From positions 1 through 55,446 of the forward strand of contig DATJXA010000145.1 of NCBI GenBank assembly GCA_035500675.1: 55,446 nucleotides of DNA. Direction: 5' to 3'. Below the pieces are notes generated by a model that worked only from the letters and a program-made list of their open reading frames with translations, was not told the origin of the DNA and searched no databases. Both the position numbers and the translations under genes were made by a program. The stretch is from JAGVPT01 sp035500675 (GTDB lineage: Bacteria; Bacteroidota; Ignavibacteria; UBA10030; UBA8401). The first letter of the stretch is position 1. Each line of letters starts with the position of its first letter. Below are positions 18,506 to 25,747 of this stretch, in pieces.

Positions 18506-19140
18506 TGAAAAAAATGATTATTTATTGCTTTTTCTCATTCATCGTATGCGGGTGTGCAGCAACACGGCCCGAAGGAGTCTCTAACGAATTTCCCCGCCTA
18601 ATCGAACAAGATCCTCTGCCGTCCATGCCGCCTGATCTTGCAAAAACGCGGCACCAATTCGACCTCCGTTTGAAGGTCAACGAAGATGGGTCGGTCGCAA
18701 GGGCGGATATTTTGGACCCGAGCGGAGACGCTGTGTGGGATTCTCTCGCACTCTCTCAGATCGCAAAATGGAAATTTGCCCCGGCACTCGACGATGGGAA
18801 ACCGATCCCAATGTGGATTACTATGCGAGCTAACGTTAAATTCGAACAGCCCATATTAATGGACCTCGCCGAAATTGTTTGCCGGAACGCCTCAATCGCA
18901 GACTCGGTGTACTCGCTCCTCAATGCAGGAGCCAGTTTTGAATCGCTTGTTTCGACATTTTCGATCTCCCACTCGAAAGATCGTGGCGGAAACCTCGGCG
19001 AGATCGATCTCTGCCGGTACAGCGACGACATTCGAAAGACGCTGAAAAAGCTTGGGACAAATGAATTCAGCGAGCCGATCGCTTTAGGCGACACCTATGT
19101 CATATTCAGGCGGTTGAAGGGAAATGTTCAATTTCAATAA
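18505..19140 (+). CDS. Lipoprotein fusing a TonB C-terminal-like domain to a parvulin-like (PpiC) domain
   Basis: 211 aa. GGAGG at 18494-18498 fixes the ATG at 18505; a longer frame to 18466 lacks a site. The signal ends with Cys17 in FIVCGC, a plausible though imperfect lipobox. Residues about 45-125 follow the TonB_C pattern (LRLKVNEDGSVARADILDPS, then WDSLALSQIAKWKFAPA and DGKPIPMWITMRANVKF). Residues about 130-205 follow the rotamase pattern (GASFESLVSTFS, then GGNLGEIDLC, LGTNEFSEPI and YVIFRRLKG). I do not know this pairing as a named family. There is no TonB-type Pro-rich stalk or inner-membrane anchor, so it is unlikely to energise receptors. A periplasmic folding or scaffolding role is inference. 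Confidence 0.78.
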   Translation: MKKMIIYCFFSFIVCGCAATRPEGVSNEFPRLIEQDPLPSMPPDLAKTRHQFDLRLKVNEDGSVARADILDPSGDAVWDSLALSQIAKWKFAPALDDGKPIPMWITMRANVKFEQPILMDLAEIVCRNASIADSVYSLLNAGASFESLVSTFSISHSKDRGGNLGEIDLCRYSDDIRKTLKKLGTNEFSEPIALGDTYVIFRRLKGNVQFQ

Positions 19141-19202
19141 TTTTACGGCCACAGCCGGGCAGTTTTTTTCCTGTTCACCGGAATTCTCGAAAGGTTGATA
19201 GC

Positions 19203-19442
19203 ATGACTAAGAATAGCGCAGAAAATCGGCGCACACTTTTGAAAGAGCGAGAGATCTTTTGTACGGAATGTGATACATATCTAGAAAATTTTTGCTTCGC
19301 CCCCGAGGCCGACAACATCGAGGCGATTAGAAAGACTCTTGCCCAATGCAAACAGAAAGGGAAACATTCCGGCGAATTTTGCGCGAAATTGTTTATCGGA
19401 AACTCTGAAACTCTTGAGTCTCTTTGGGACTCCGACATCTGA
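19203..19442 (+). CDS. Small hypothetical protein with clustered cysteines
   Basis: 79 aa, from ATG 19203 with AAAGG about nine bases upstream. It has Cys in FCTECDTYLENFC and two more later (LAQCKQ, GEFCAK). The spacing could bind metal or form disulfides, but I recognise no family. It has no signal peptide or TM segment and is acidic and Lys-rich. It follows the lipoprotein gene by 62 bp; a weak hairpin and T7 run (19146-19169) lies between them. It could be a real small gene or a chance frame. Composition and the ribosome site favour real. Confidence 0.45.
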   Translation: MTKNSAENRRTLLKEREIFCTECDTYLENFCFAPEADNIEAIRKTLAQCKQKGKHSGEFCAKLFIGNSETLESLWDSDI

Positions 19443-19470
19443 ACGTGAAAGCATTGTGTCGAATTTTTCA

Positions 19471-19578
19471 ACGTTGAATGTTGCATTTATCAACAATGTC
19501 AACATGCGTAAGTATAAAGACTTAGTGCAATGGTGCATTTCCGGCTGAATTTTTGTGGTAATATTCAACATTCAACGT
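19471..19578. repeat. Widely spaced inverted repeat with heptamer units
   Basis: ACGTTGAATGTTG (19471-19483) and its exact reverse complement CAACATTCAACGT (19566-19578) flank 82 bp. The right arm contains two tandem heptamers ATTCAAC. It lies in the 280-bp gap before the H-protein-like operon. No ORF with a ribosome site lies inside. It could be a hairpin, a degenerate miniature element, or part of the heptamer family seen elsewhere in the window. Confidence 0.6.
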
Positions 19579-19722
19579 CCGCCTAATTTATTTACATCAC
19601 CCTTCCGTCTTCCCGTAGCGCCCAAGTTTTGCTGGCGTTAATACCCGTCGCAGCTAATTCCGATTTTTTGGCATGATTGTTTGATGTCTCATCCGCAGAA
19701 AAACAGCGAATGAGGCAAACAA

Positions 19723-20391
19723 ATGGTCATCATACTTTTCATCTTGATGGTTGTCATTCTGCTCACGTCAGAATATTTCTCCCTCTCTAAGAAAATGGCC
19801 GTCAACACCGAAAGACACGTCCAATCTTCGATCGGTAAAGATGAGATCATTGAGCGATATTTTCACAAGGGACATAGCTGGGCTCTTGTACAACCTTCGA
19901 AAAACATCGTCGTAGGCATTGATGATTTCGCCCAAACCGTGATCGGTAAGATCACCTCTATTCAATTGCCAAATCCGGGAGCCCTTCTGCGTCAGGGAGA
20001 ACAATTTGTGACGATGCGGCATGGCGAGAAGGCCCTGTCTCCTGCAGCTCCGCTTTCGGGCACGATCGTCGAAGTCAACGATAAACTAAGATCGAACCCT
20101 CAAGGCGTCAACGATTCTCCCCTCGAAAAAGGCTGGGTCGTGAAAATCTCTCCGACCAACCTTGCCGGCGAACTCCGTTGGTTGCTGAAAGGCGTCCCGG
20201 CAGCCCGATGGCAGGAAGCTGTCCGCGCGCAACTTGTCCAATGGTTTTCTCCTCGCACCGCTACGGTGATGCAGGACGGCGGAAAAATTGTCGACACGCT
20301 AAGCGATACTCTCTCGGACAACGAGTGGCGTATGCTCGTCGATGAATTCTTTAACAAACATGATACTGATACTCACGCTTTTCATTCTTGA
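19723..20391 (+). CDS. Membrane-anchored GcvH-like protein A, lipoyl Lys position occupied by Glu
   Basis: 222 aa. Residues 1-16 form a TM anchor; a GcvH-like domain spans about 45-145; and a C-terminal helix region follows with the motif VMQDGGKIV. The H-protein signatures are clear: HKGHSWA for the family's HEW motif, VGIDDFAQ, QLPNPGALLRQGE, PLSGTIVEVNDKL and GWVVKI. From AQ (70-71) to PLSG (110-113) it aligns with E. coli GcvH with no gap. At the lipoyl-Lys position it has Glu102, and Lys103 is next. It is therefore probably not a glycine-cleavage carrier, and no gcvT or gcvP is nearby. It is first gene of a tight operon with protein B, ferredoxin and NrfD. Ribosome site GAGG lies eight bases before the ATG. 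Confidence 0.85.
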   Translation: MVIILFILMVVILLTSEYFSLSKKMAVNTERHVQSSIGKDEIIERYFHKGHSWALVQPSKNIVVGIDDFAQTVIGKITSIQLPNPGALLRQGEQFVTMRHGEKALSPAAPLSGTIVEVNDKLRSNPQGVNDSPLEKGWVVKISPTNLAGELRWLLKGVPAARWQEAVRAQLVQWFSPRTATVMQDGGKIVDTLSDTLSDNEWRMLVDEFFNKHDTDTHAFHS

Positions 20392-20406
20392 TGAAGGATT
20401 ACGACC

Positions 20407-21066
20407 ATGACTGTTCTGCTTTTCATCTCCATGATCATTGTTTTTCTTGGGGTCGATTTTGTGGTCCAAAGAAAGAAACAGATCGCTCCCGTTCCCGCTG
20501 AAGCACGACGCCCCTTCTCGACCCCGCGCGTTCCATCGGGCATCTTCTTTGCGCCATCGCATACATGGTTGACGCTGTTTCCGTCCGGGAATGTGCGCAT
20601 CGGTATCGACGATTTTATTCTCCGCATGATGCACACTCCAGCGATCGTGCCGTTGAAAGAGGCCGGGATGTCGATCCGAAAAGGCGAACCGTTATTCCAA
20701 CTGAAAGAGGGCGAGCAAGCGCTCACGGCGCGATCGCCGATCGACGCAGACATCGTAGCGATGAACGACAGGATTCAGGATCAGCCCGAAGTGTTAAAAG
20801 AAGCTCTGTTCAGCGACGGATGGGCATATACACTCAAGCCAAAAAAAGTGTCGGACCTGAACGGGATGCTGCTCGGTGAAAAGAGCCGAGCCTGGGTTCA
20901 ACAGGAGGTCGGACGCCTGCGCGATTTTCTCGCCGGCTTTGCCCCGAACGCGGCGCTTTCGCCCGCATTGCTCCAAGACGGCGGCATGCCGGTTGAAGGA
21001 GCGCTGAAGAGTATGACCGATGAACAATGCAAACAATTCGAGCAACAATTTCTCGGGATGGAGTAG
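20407..21066 (+). CDS. Membrane-anchored GcvH-like protein B, lipoyl Lys position occupied by Glu
   Basis: 219 aa, a paralogue of the previous gene with the same plan: TM anchor (residues 1-20), basic linker QRKK, GcvH-like domain (about 48-150) and a C-terminal segment with LLQDGGMPV. Motifs are SHTWLTL, IGIDDF, IRKGEPLFQLKEGEQAL and SPIDADIVAMNDRI. Ungapped alignment to GcvH places Glu103 at the lipoyl-Lys site, with Gln104 next and no Lys to shift onto. The swinging-arm chemistry of H protein therefore looks impossible here. The two paralogues may pair as structural subunits holding the ferredoxin on the membrane (inference). It starts 15 bp after protein A and ends 3 bp before the ferredoxin. 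Confidence 0.85.
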   Translation: MTVLLFISMIIVFLGVDFVVQRKKQIAPVPAEARRPFSTPRVPSGIFFAPSHTWLTLFPSGNVRIGIDDFILRMMHTPAIVPLKEAGMSIRKGEPLFQLKEGEQALTARSPIDADIVAMNDRIQDQPEVLKEALFSDGWAYTLKPKKVSDLNGMLLGEKSRAWVQQEVGRLRDFLAGFAPNAALSPALLQDGGMPVEGALKSMTDEQCKQFEQQFLGME

Positions 21067-21069
21067 GCG

Positions 21070-21852
21070 ATGGACACGACGATAAAAAATAAGGGATTGT
21101 TGATCGATATCTCAAAATGTGTCGGCTGCCGTGAATGCGCCCGCGCCTGTGCGGAAGCGAACGGGCTGCCGCAAGAAGAGGCCGACGAGCTTTCGGCTAC
21201 TCATTACACCGTTGTCCAAAGTTACTTTAACGACCAAACGTTCGTCCGGCGGCTCTGCATGCATTGCGAAGAGCCGACGTGTGCGTCCGTCTGTCTCGTC
21301 GGCGCGATCAAAAAAACCGAAACGGGAGCCGTGGTCTACGATGCATCGAAATGTATCGGGTGCCGCTACTGTATGCAGGCGTGCCCGTTCGAAGTGCCGC
21401 GCTACGAGTGGGGGAGTCTTTCGCCGCGGATCCAGAAATGCAAAATGTGCTACGAACGCGTGGCTGCTGGTGAACAGACGGCGTGCGCGGCTGCCTGTCC
21501 ATTTGGAGCGACGATCTTCGGCGACCGTGATGACCTCATACGCGAGGCGCGGAAACGTATCGACGAAAACCCGGGTACCTATATCAACCATATTTATGGC
21601 CTGACCGAGGCGGGCGGAACGTCGGTCCTGTTCATTTCGAATATCGCATTCGAGAAACTCGGCTTCCCGATGAACCTTCCGAATCATGCGATGCCGCTGC
21701 TATCATGGAGAGTGCTTTCGCAAGTACCGAAGTATTCCGTGGCGGCGGGCGTCGTGCTTTTCGGCATCCATTGGATCACCGCGCGCCGCGCTGAAGTTGC
21801 AAAGTTTGAAGCCGAAGAGGCGCAAAAAAAACTGGAATCAAGACGAAACTGA
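21070..21852 (+). CDS. Four-cluster [4Fe-4S] ferredoxin-type subunit (HybA/NrfC/DsrO-like) with C-terminal TM
   Basis: 260 aa. Sixteen cysteines fall in four groups: 17/20/23/27, 63/66/71/75, 95/98/101/105 and 124/127/139/143. This is the layout of the electron-transfer subunit of HybA/NrfC/DmsB-type complexes with four [4Fe-4S] clusters. A TM helix (about 222-238) is followed by a basic tail, as in HybA. There is no Tat signal: GGAG six bases upstream fixes the ATG, and gene B leaves no room for a longer start. A cytoplasmic cluster domain is therefore likely, although the basic tail by itself would favour the opposite topology. It should pass electrons to or from the NrfD-like subunit encoded next, nine bases on. 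Confidence 0.93.
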   Translation: MDTTIKNKGLLIDISKCVGCRECARACAEANGLPQEEADELSATHYTVVQSYFNDQTFVRRLCMHCEEPTCASVCLVGAIKKTETGAVVYDASKCIGCRYCMQACPFEVPRYEWGSLSPRIQKCKMCYERVAAGEQTACAAACPFGATIFGDRDDLIREARKRIDENPGTYINHIYGLTEAGGTSVLFISNIAFEKLGFPMNLPNHAMPLLSWRVLSQVPKYSVAAGVVLFGIHWITARRAEVAKFEAEEAQKKLESRRN

Positions 21853-21861
21853 AAGAATATC

Positions 21862-23043
21862 ATGATGCCTAATCTCCGAACATTGAAACCGACTTTTTGG
21901 AAAACCGCAGCAGCCGTGCTTATCGCCATCGGAACTGTTGCGGCCGTTGAACGATTTACGATGGGCCTTGGGGCGACAACCCACCTGAGCGACCAATTCC
22001 CTTGGGGGCTTTGGATCGGGTTCGATTTTATCGGGGTCGGGTTGGCCGCCGCCGGGTTCACGATCGCAGCTACCGTCCACATTTTCAACGTCGAACGGTT
22101 CGAGCCTATCGTGCGGCCGTCAATCCTTACCGCCTACATCGGATACATGCTCGTGGTCCTTGTGCTGGTCGTTGACCTCGGACGTCCGCAGAATTTCTGG
22201 CACCCGTTAGTGATGTGGAACCCCCATTCGGTGATGTTCGAGATCACCTGGTGTATCATTCTTTACACGACCGTGTTGACGTTAGAATTCGCTCCCGTCG
22301 TGCTCGAAAAATTCCATCTTCATGCGCCGATCAAAATACTTCGCACGATTTCGTTTCCCGTGGTCGTGGCCGGCGTCGTGCTCTCAACGCTCCATCAATC
22401 GTCCTTCGGTTCGCTGTATCTTATCGTCCCCGAACGGATGCACCCGCTCTGGTACTCGGACATCATCCCGTTCCTCTTTTTCATTTCCTGTGTGGCGGCA
22501 GGACTCTCGATGGTCATCTTTTCTTCTTTCCTTTCCGCCCGAGCGTTTGGCCGCCAAATTAGGATGCCGCTCTTTACGGAGCTTTCGAGAGTGTTGGTTG
22601 TCGTGCTGGCTCTCTATTTCACCGTGCGCGTGCAAGATTTAATGAGCCGCGACGCGCTCCAATACGTGTTCCAGCCGACCTATCAAAGCATGTTGTTCAT
22701 CGCCGAGATCGTCATCGGAGTAGTGGTTCCGTTCTTTCTTCTCACATTCCGGCGAGTACGAATGAGCCAAAGAGGTCTCTTCTATTCCTCCATTCTGGTC
22801 ATTCTGGGATTCGTGGCGAACAGGATGAACACCGCTGTGACAAGCATGGAGTTATGGCCGCAACGAACATATTTTCCGTCGTGGCAGGAACTATCCATTG
22901 TCGTTGGCTTGAGCACCGCGGGATTTGTCGCATTCTATTATGTCGCTAAGAATTTTCCAGTCTTCTCATCCGGTCATAAAGAGGAGCCTGTCTCTACCGT
23001 CGACAATGCTATGATGGATGAGTTAAGGCTTGTGTCAAAATGA
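21862..23043 (+). CDS. NrfD/HybB-family integral membrane subunit (quinone-reactive)
   Basis: 393 aa, the length of HybB. It has about ten hydrophobic segments, starting with TAAAVLIAIGTVAAVERF. The early loop LSDQFPWGLWIGFDFIGVGL followed by AAAGF matches the HybB subgroup. VVDLGRPQNFWHPL and VLSTLHQSSFGSLYL are also typical. The family lacks haem and exchanges electrons between a partner iron-sulfur subunit and quinones in the membrane. No hydrogenase, molybdoenzyme or multihaem cytochrome gene is in this operon, so the catalytic partner, if any, is encoded elsewhere or is one of the H-like proteins. The start could be either of two adjacent ATGs. The ribosome site is weak (GAAAG). Confidence 0.93.
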   Translation: MMPNLRTLKPTFWKTAAAVLIAIGTVAAVERFTMGLGATTHLSDQFPWGLWIGFDFIGVGLAAAGFTIAATVHIFNVERFEPIVRPSILTAYIGYMLVVLVLVVDLGRPQNFWHPLVMWNPHSVMFEITWCIILYTTVLTLEFAPVVLEKFHLHAPIKILRTISFPVVVAGVVLSTLHQSSFGSLYLIVPERMHPLWYSDIIPFLFFISCVAAGLSMVIFSSFLSARAFGRQIRMPLFTELSRVLVVVLALYFTVRVQDLMSRDALQYVFQPTYQSMLFIAEIVIGVVVPFFLLTFRRVRMSQRGLFYSSILVILGFVANRMNTAVTSMELWPQRTYFPSWQELSIVVGLSTAGFVAFYYVAKNFPVFSSGHKEEPVSTVDNAMMDELRLVSK

Positions 23044-23106
23044 TTTTGACTGCTGCAGTGTGATTTTTAGGTCACAGCGGCCATACCATTCTCCCAAGAG
23101 GTAAGC

Positions 23107-23913
23107 ATGTATTACAGAAATCTAAAAACACGCGAGCCGTTCACTAAACCAAATTATTGTGTCTGGAATGAATCCGATTCAGACACGAATAGATTGTGCG
23201 ACCTCAATTTTAAATGCGATGCCTGCCCTGTGAACGAGGGCATGCGAATAGAAACTCTAGCGGACGACGCACCGACATTGCCTTCTTTCTATCCTGTCGT
23301 CAGCGACGAGACATCTTTCCAATACTTCGACCGGCGGCTCGATGAATTCTTTAAGCCGCTTTTGTTGACGCCTTTACCGACCGACAGGTTGTATCATTCG
23401 GGCCACGTTTGGATTAAAAAGAACTCACCGAGAACAGCCACAATCGGCGTCGATCAAATCGGCGCGTATTTCCTGCAACCGATCGTAAGCGTCGTATTGC
23501 CTCAAACACCGTCGCGCATGGAATTGAATTCTCCGTTTACATGGCTCGTCCTGAGAGAAGGAACGATCGCGCTCCGTTCCATCGCACGGGGATTTGCAGA
23601 TCAGACCAATTTTGACCTCCTGGATCATCCCTATCTCCTTTTAGATGCTCCTTATGATTCAGGATGGATTCTTCGAATGACATTATCTGCCGATAAGACA
23701 TTTCAGGATGGACTTATTACTGCGGAGGAGTTTACCCCTCTTCTTCAGGATGAGATTTCAACCTTGAAAAATAAATTTACCGCGGCATTCCGGAAAGCGC
23801 AGCCGCAGGTGGGAGCCACACTGTACGACGGCGGTCAGCCGGTCAAGAGCGTTCAAGAAATATTAGGGCGGAAAAAGTATTTCGAACTTGTTAGCAAAAT
23901 TTTTTCGAAATAG
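23107..23913 (+). CDS. Soluble GcvH-like protein C with N-terminal four-cysteine motif
   Basis: 268 aa, with no TM segment. The N-terminal extension has Cys18, Cys31, Cys37 and Cys40 (CVW, then CDLNFKCDACP), a likely metal or FeS site. A divergent GcvH-like domain follows (about 95-200): YHSGHVWIKK, ATIGVDQIGAYF, and VLREGTIAL where the lipoyl Lys would lie, with no Lys in that stretch. The C-terminus repeats the DGG motif of proteins A and B (TLYDGGQPVKSV). A strong ribosome site AAGAGGT precedes the ATG. It lies 63 bp after the NrfD gene, same strand. I infer a cytoplasmic redox or regulatory partner of the membrane complex. The shared C-terminal DGG element links all three H-like proteins. 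Confidence 0.8.
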   Translation: MYYRNLKTREPFTKPNYCVWNESDSDTNRLCDLNFKCDACPVNEGMRIETLADDAPTLPSFYPVVSDETSFQYFDRRLDEFFKPLLLTPLPTDRLYHSGHVWIKKNSPRTATIGVDQIGAYFLQPIVSVVLPQTPSRMELNSPFTWLVLREGTIALRSIARGFADQTNFDLLDHPYLLLDAPYDSGWILRMTLSADKTFQDGLITAEEFTPLLQDEISTLKNKFTAAFRKAQPQVGATLYDGGQPVKSVQEILGRKKYFELVSKIFSK

Positions 23914-24044
23914 CGGTGCAGCCACCCTCCCATCCGCCGTCGTGTAAATCAGAAAACTGCCGCTGCATTTCGCAATTTTGCGACATTTGACGACTCATCG
24001 TCCATTTTTTCCACGTTTTCCTCTGTTTTCCGGGCATTCTGAAA

Positions 24045-24059
24045 TGGCACGGGACTTGT
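24045..24059 (+). promoter_or_regulatory. Candidate sigma54 (-24/-12) promoter of the kinase/regulator pair
   Basis: TGGCACGGGACTTGT matches the consensus TGGCACG-N4-TTGC except for T in place of the last C. It lies 23 bp upstream of the chosen kinase ATG. The GG-N10-GY spacing is right. The encoded regulator is itself a sigma54 activator, so autoregulation is plausible. The predicted transcript start would fall almost on the ribosome site, which weakens the case. Confidence 0.35.
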
Positions 24060-24082
24060 CCTTATCCCGGCCGGAGTCGTCT

Positions 24083-25747
24083 ATGAAGTTCACGAACCGG
24101 CTGGCGTTCCGGATATTTTTGATCATTCTCTTTGTCATGCTCGCGGGGACCGCTATTCTCACGAAGCTCAGCGTCGACAGGCAGGGAGACCAATATCTCC
24201 GCGATGCCGTACAAGGCGCGAGGCGTATCGGCGACGTCATCAAGCGATCCACGAACTACAGCATGATGCTCAATCGTCGCGAAGATCTTCACGAGATCAT
24301 CAACACCATCGGGACGGAACCGGGTATCGAGGCAATACGCATCTACAACAAAAAAGGGGAAATCACTCTTTCGACCGTCAAGGGCGAAGTTGGAACGTAC
24401 GTCGACCTGAGCGCTGAGGCATGCACTGCATGCCACTCCCCCGGCAAGCCGCCGCTCTCCCCTAACCCTCAGGAACTCAGCCGGATTTTTTCGTCGCCAA
24501 AAGGCTATCGCGTTCTGGGGATGATCATGCCGATAAAAAATGATCCGACATGCGCGACCGCGGCGTGCCATGCCCATTCGGAATCCCAGACCGTTCTTGG
24601 AGTGCTCGACGTCATGATGCCGCTACGCGACATCGACGAGCATCTTGCGAGCCTCAACAGGTCGGAATATCTCAACGCCCTCGTCATGTTTCTGGGGATG
24701 ACGGTCTTCATCGGCATTTTTATTTGGATCGTCGTGAACATCCCCGTACATAATCTCAGGTTCGGGACGCAAGAAATCACAAAGGGGAACCTCGACTATC
24801 GACTCTCCGTCACGTCGAACGATGAAATAGGGCGGCTGGCGGCTTCGTTCAATCAAATGGCAGACGAACTGAAACGGGCGCGTAACGAGCTGACTCAATG
24901 GGCGCAGACGCTGGAAGGGAGAGTTGCGCAGAAAACGGAAGAGCTGCGGCGCGCTCAAGTGAATATGGTCCAGATGGAAAAAATGGTATCCCTCGGCAAG
25001 CTCGCCTCTACCGTCGCTCACGAGCTCAACAATCCGCTCGAAGGTGTGCTGACGTATGCCAAGCTGTTGAAAAAAACGGTCCACGAAGGACAGCTTACCC
25101 CGGAGGCAGCGGGAGAAATTCAGAGCGAGCTTTCGATCATCGCCGATGAGACAGCACGATGCGGGAATATCGTAAAGAACCTGCTTCTTTTTTCACGACA
25201 AAAAGTTGGAGACTATGTCGATGTCGACCTCCGCGTGATGATCGAACGGTCGTTGAAACTTATCGACCATCACCTACACATCCACAACATCGCGCTGAAA
25301 TCGGATTACGATACGGAGCCGCTTATGCTGCATTGTGTTCCTCAGCAAATCGAGCAGGCTTTGCTCGCCGTGGAGATCAATGCGGTGGAAGCAATGCCGG
25401 AAGGCGGCACCCTTACGGTGGAGGCGTCGACCGTCAAAGAGACCGAAACGATTCAAATCACTATCGCCGACACCGGGGTCGGCATTTCCGACGATGCCCT
25501 CCCCCACATCTTCGAGCCATTCTTCACGACAAAAGAAAATGGGAAAGGGACCGGGCTCGGGCTTGCCGTCGTCTACGGCATCGTCGAACGTCACGGCGGT
25601 TCTATCAATGTACAATCGAAACTTCAAAATGGGACAACGTTTACCCTCCTCCTTCCCCGCCACAGTGCGCAACGGGCGAAGGAATTTTCGGAGACCTCCT
25701 TCATCAGCGGACACACCAATGAACGACAAACCGGACAAGCAATATAA
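24083..25747 (+). CDS. Sensor histidine kinase with c-type-haem-like periplasmic domain and HAMP
   Basis: 554 aa. ATG 24083 is chosen because GGAG lies seven bases upstream; the open frame runs back to 23978 without a site. TM1 is at about 8-26. The periplasmic domain has CxxCH (Cys114-Cys117-His118) and CX4CH (Cys157-Cys162-His163), motifs for covalent haem c. TM2 is at about 198-220, HAMP 221-272, then a coiled coil. The kinase core has His313 in VAHELNNPLEG, N-box EINAVEA, G1 IADTGVGI and G2 GKGTGLGLAVVYG. Haem would let it sense redox state, oxygen or NO. Its stop overlaps the regulator gene by 29 bp, so the two are a cognate pair. It probably controls the H-like/NrfD operon upstream (inference from position). 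Confidence 0.93.
   Translation: MKFTNRLAFRIFLIILFVMLAGTAILTKLSVDRQGDQYLRDAVQGARRIGDVIKRSTNYSMMLNRREDLHEIINTIGTEPGIEAIRIYNKKGEITLSTVKGEVGTYVDLSAEACTACHSPGKPPLSPNPQELSRIFSSPKGYRVLGMIMPIKNDPTCATAACHAHSESQTVLGVLDVMMPLRDIDEHLASLNRSEYLNALVMFLGMTVFIGIFIWIVVNIPVHNLRFGTQEITKGNLDYRLSVTSNDEIGRLAASFNQMADELKRARNELTQWAQTLEGRVAQKTEELRRAQVNMVQMEKMVSLGKLASTVAHELNNPLEGVLTYAKLLKKTVHEGQLTPEAAGEIQSELSIIADETARCGNIVKNLLLFSRQKVGDYVDVDLRVMIERSLKLIDHHLHIHNIALKSDYDTEPLMLHCVPQQIEQALLAVEINAVEAMPEGGTLTVEASTVKETETIQITIADTGVGISDDALPHIFEPFFTTKENGKGTGLGLAVVYGIVERHGGSINVQSKLQNGTTFTLLLPRHSAQRAKEFSETSFISGHTNERQTGQAI

Noticed and set aside
19669..19684. Possible sigma54 promoter TGGCATGATTGTTTGA before the H-like operon
   Set aside because: The -24 part is fair, but the -12 GC falls one base out of register, so I did not list it as a promoter.
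19723..21066. Ordinary glycine-cleavage H proteins
   Set aside because: TM anchors, a C-terminal DGG extension, loss of the lipoyl Lys and absence of gcvT/gcvP nearby argue against it.
25335..25718. N-terminal extension of the response regulator inside the kinase gene
   Set aside because: The frame is open only as a shadow of the kinase ATPase domain. The receiver domain starts properly at ATG 25719.
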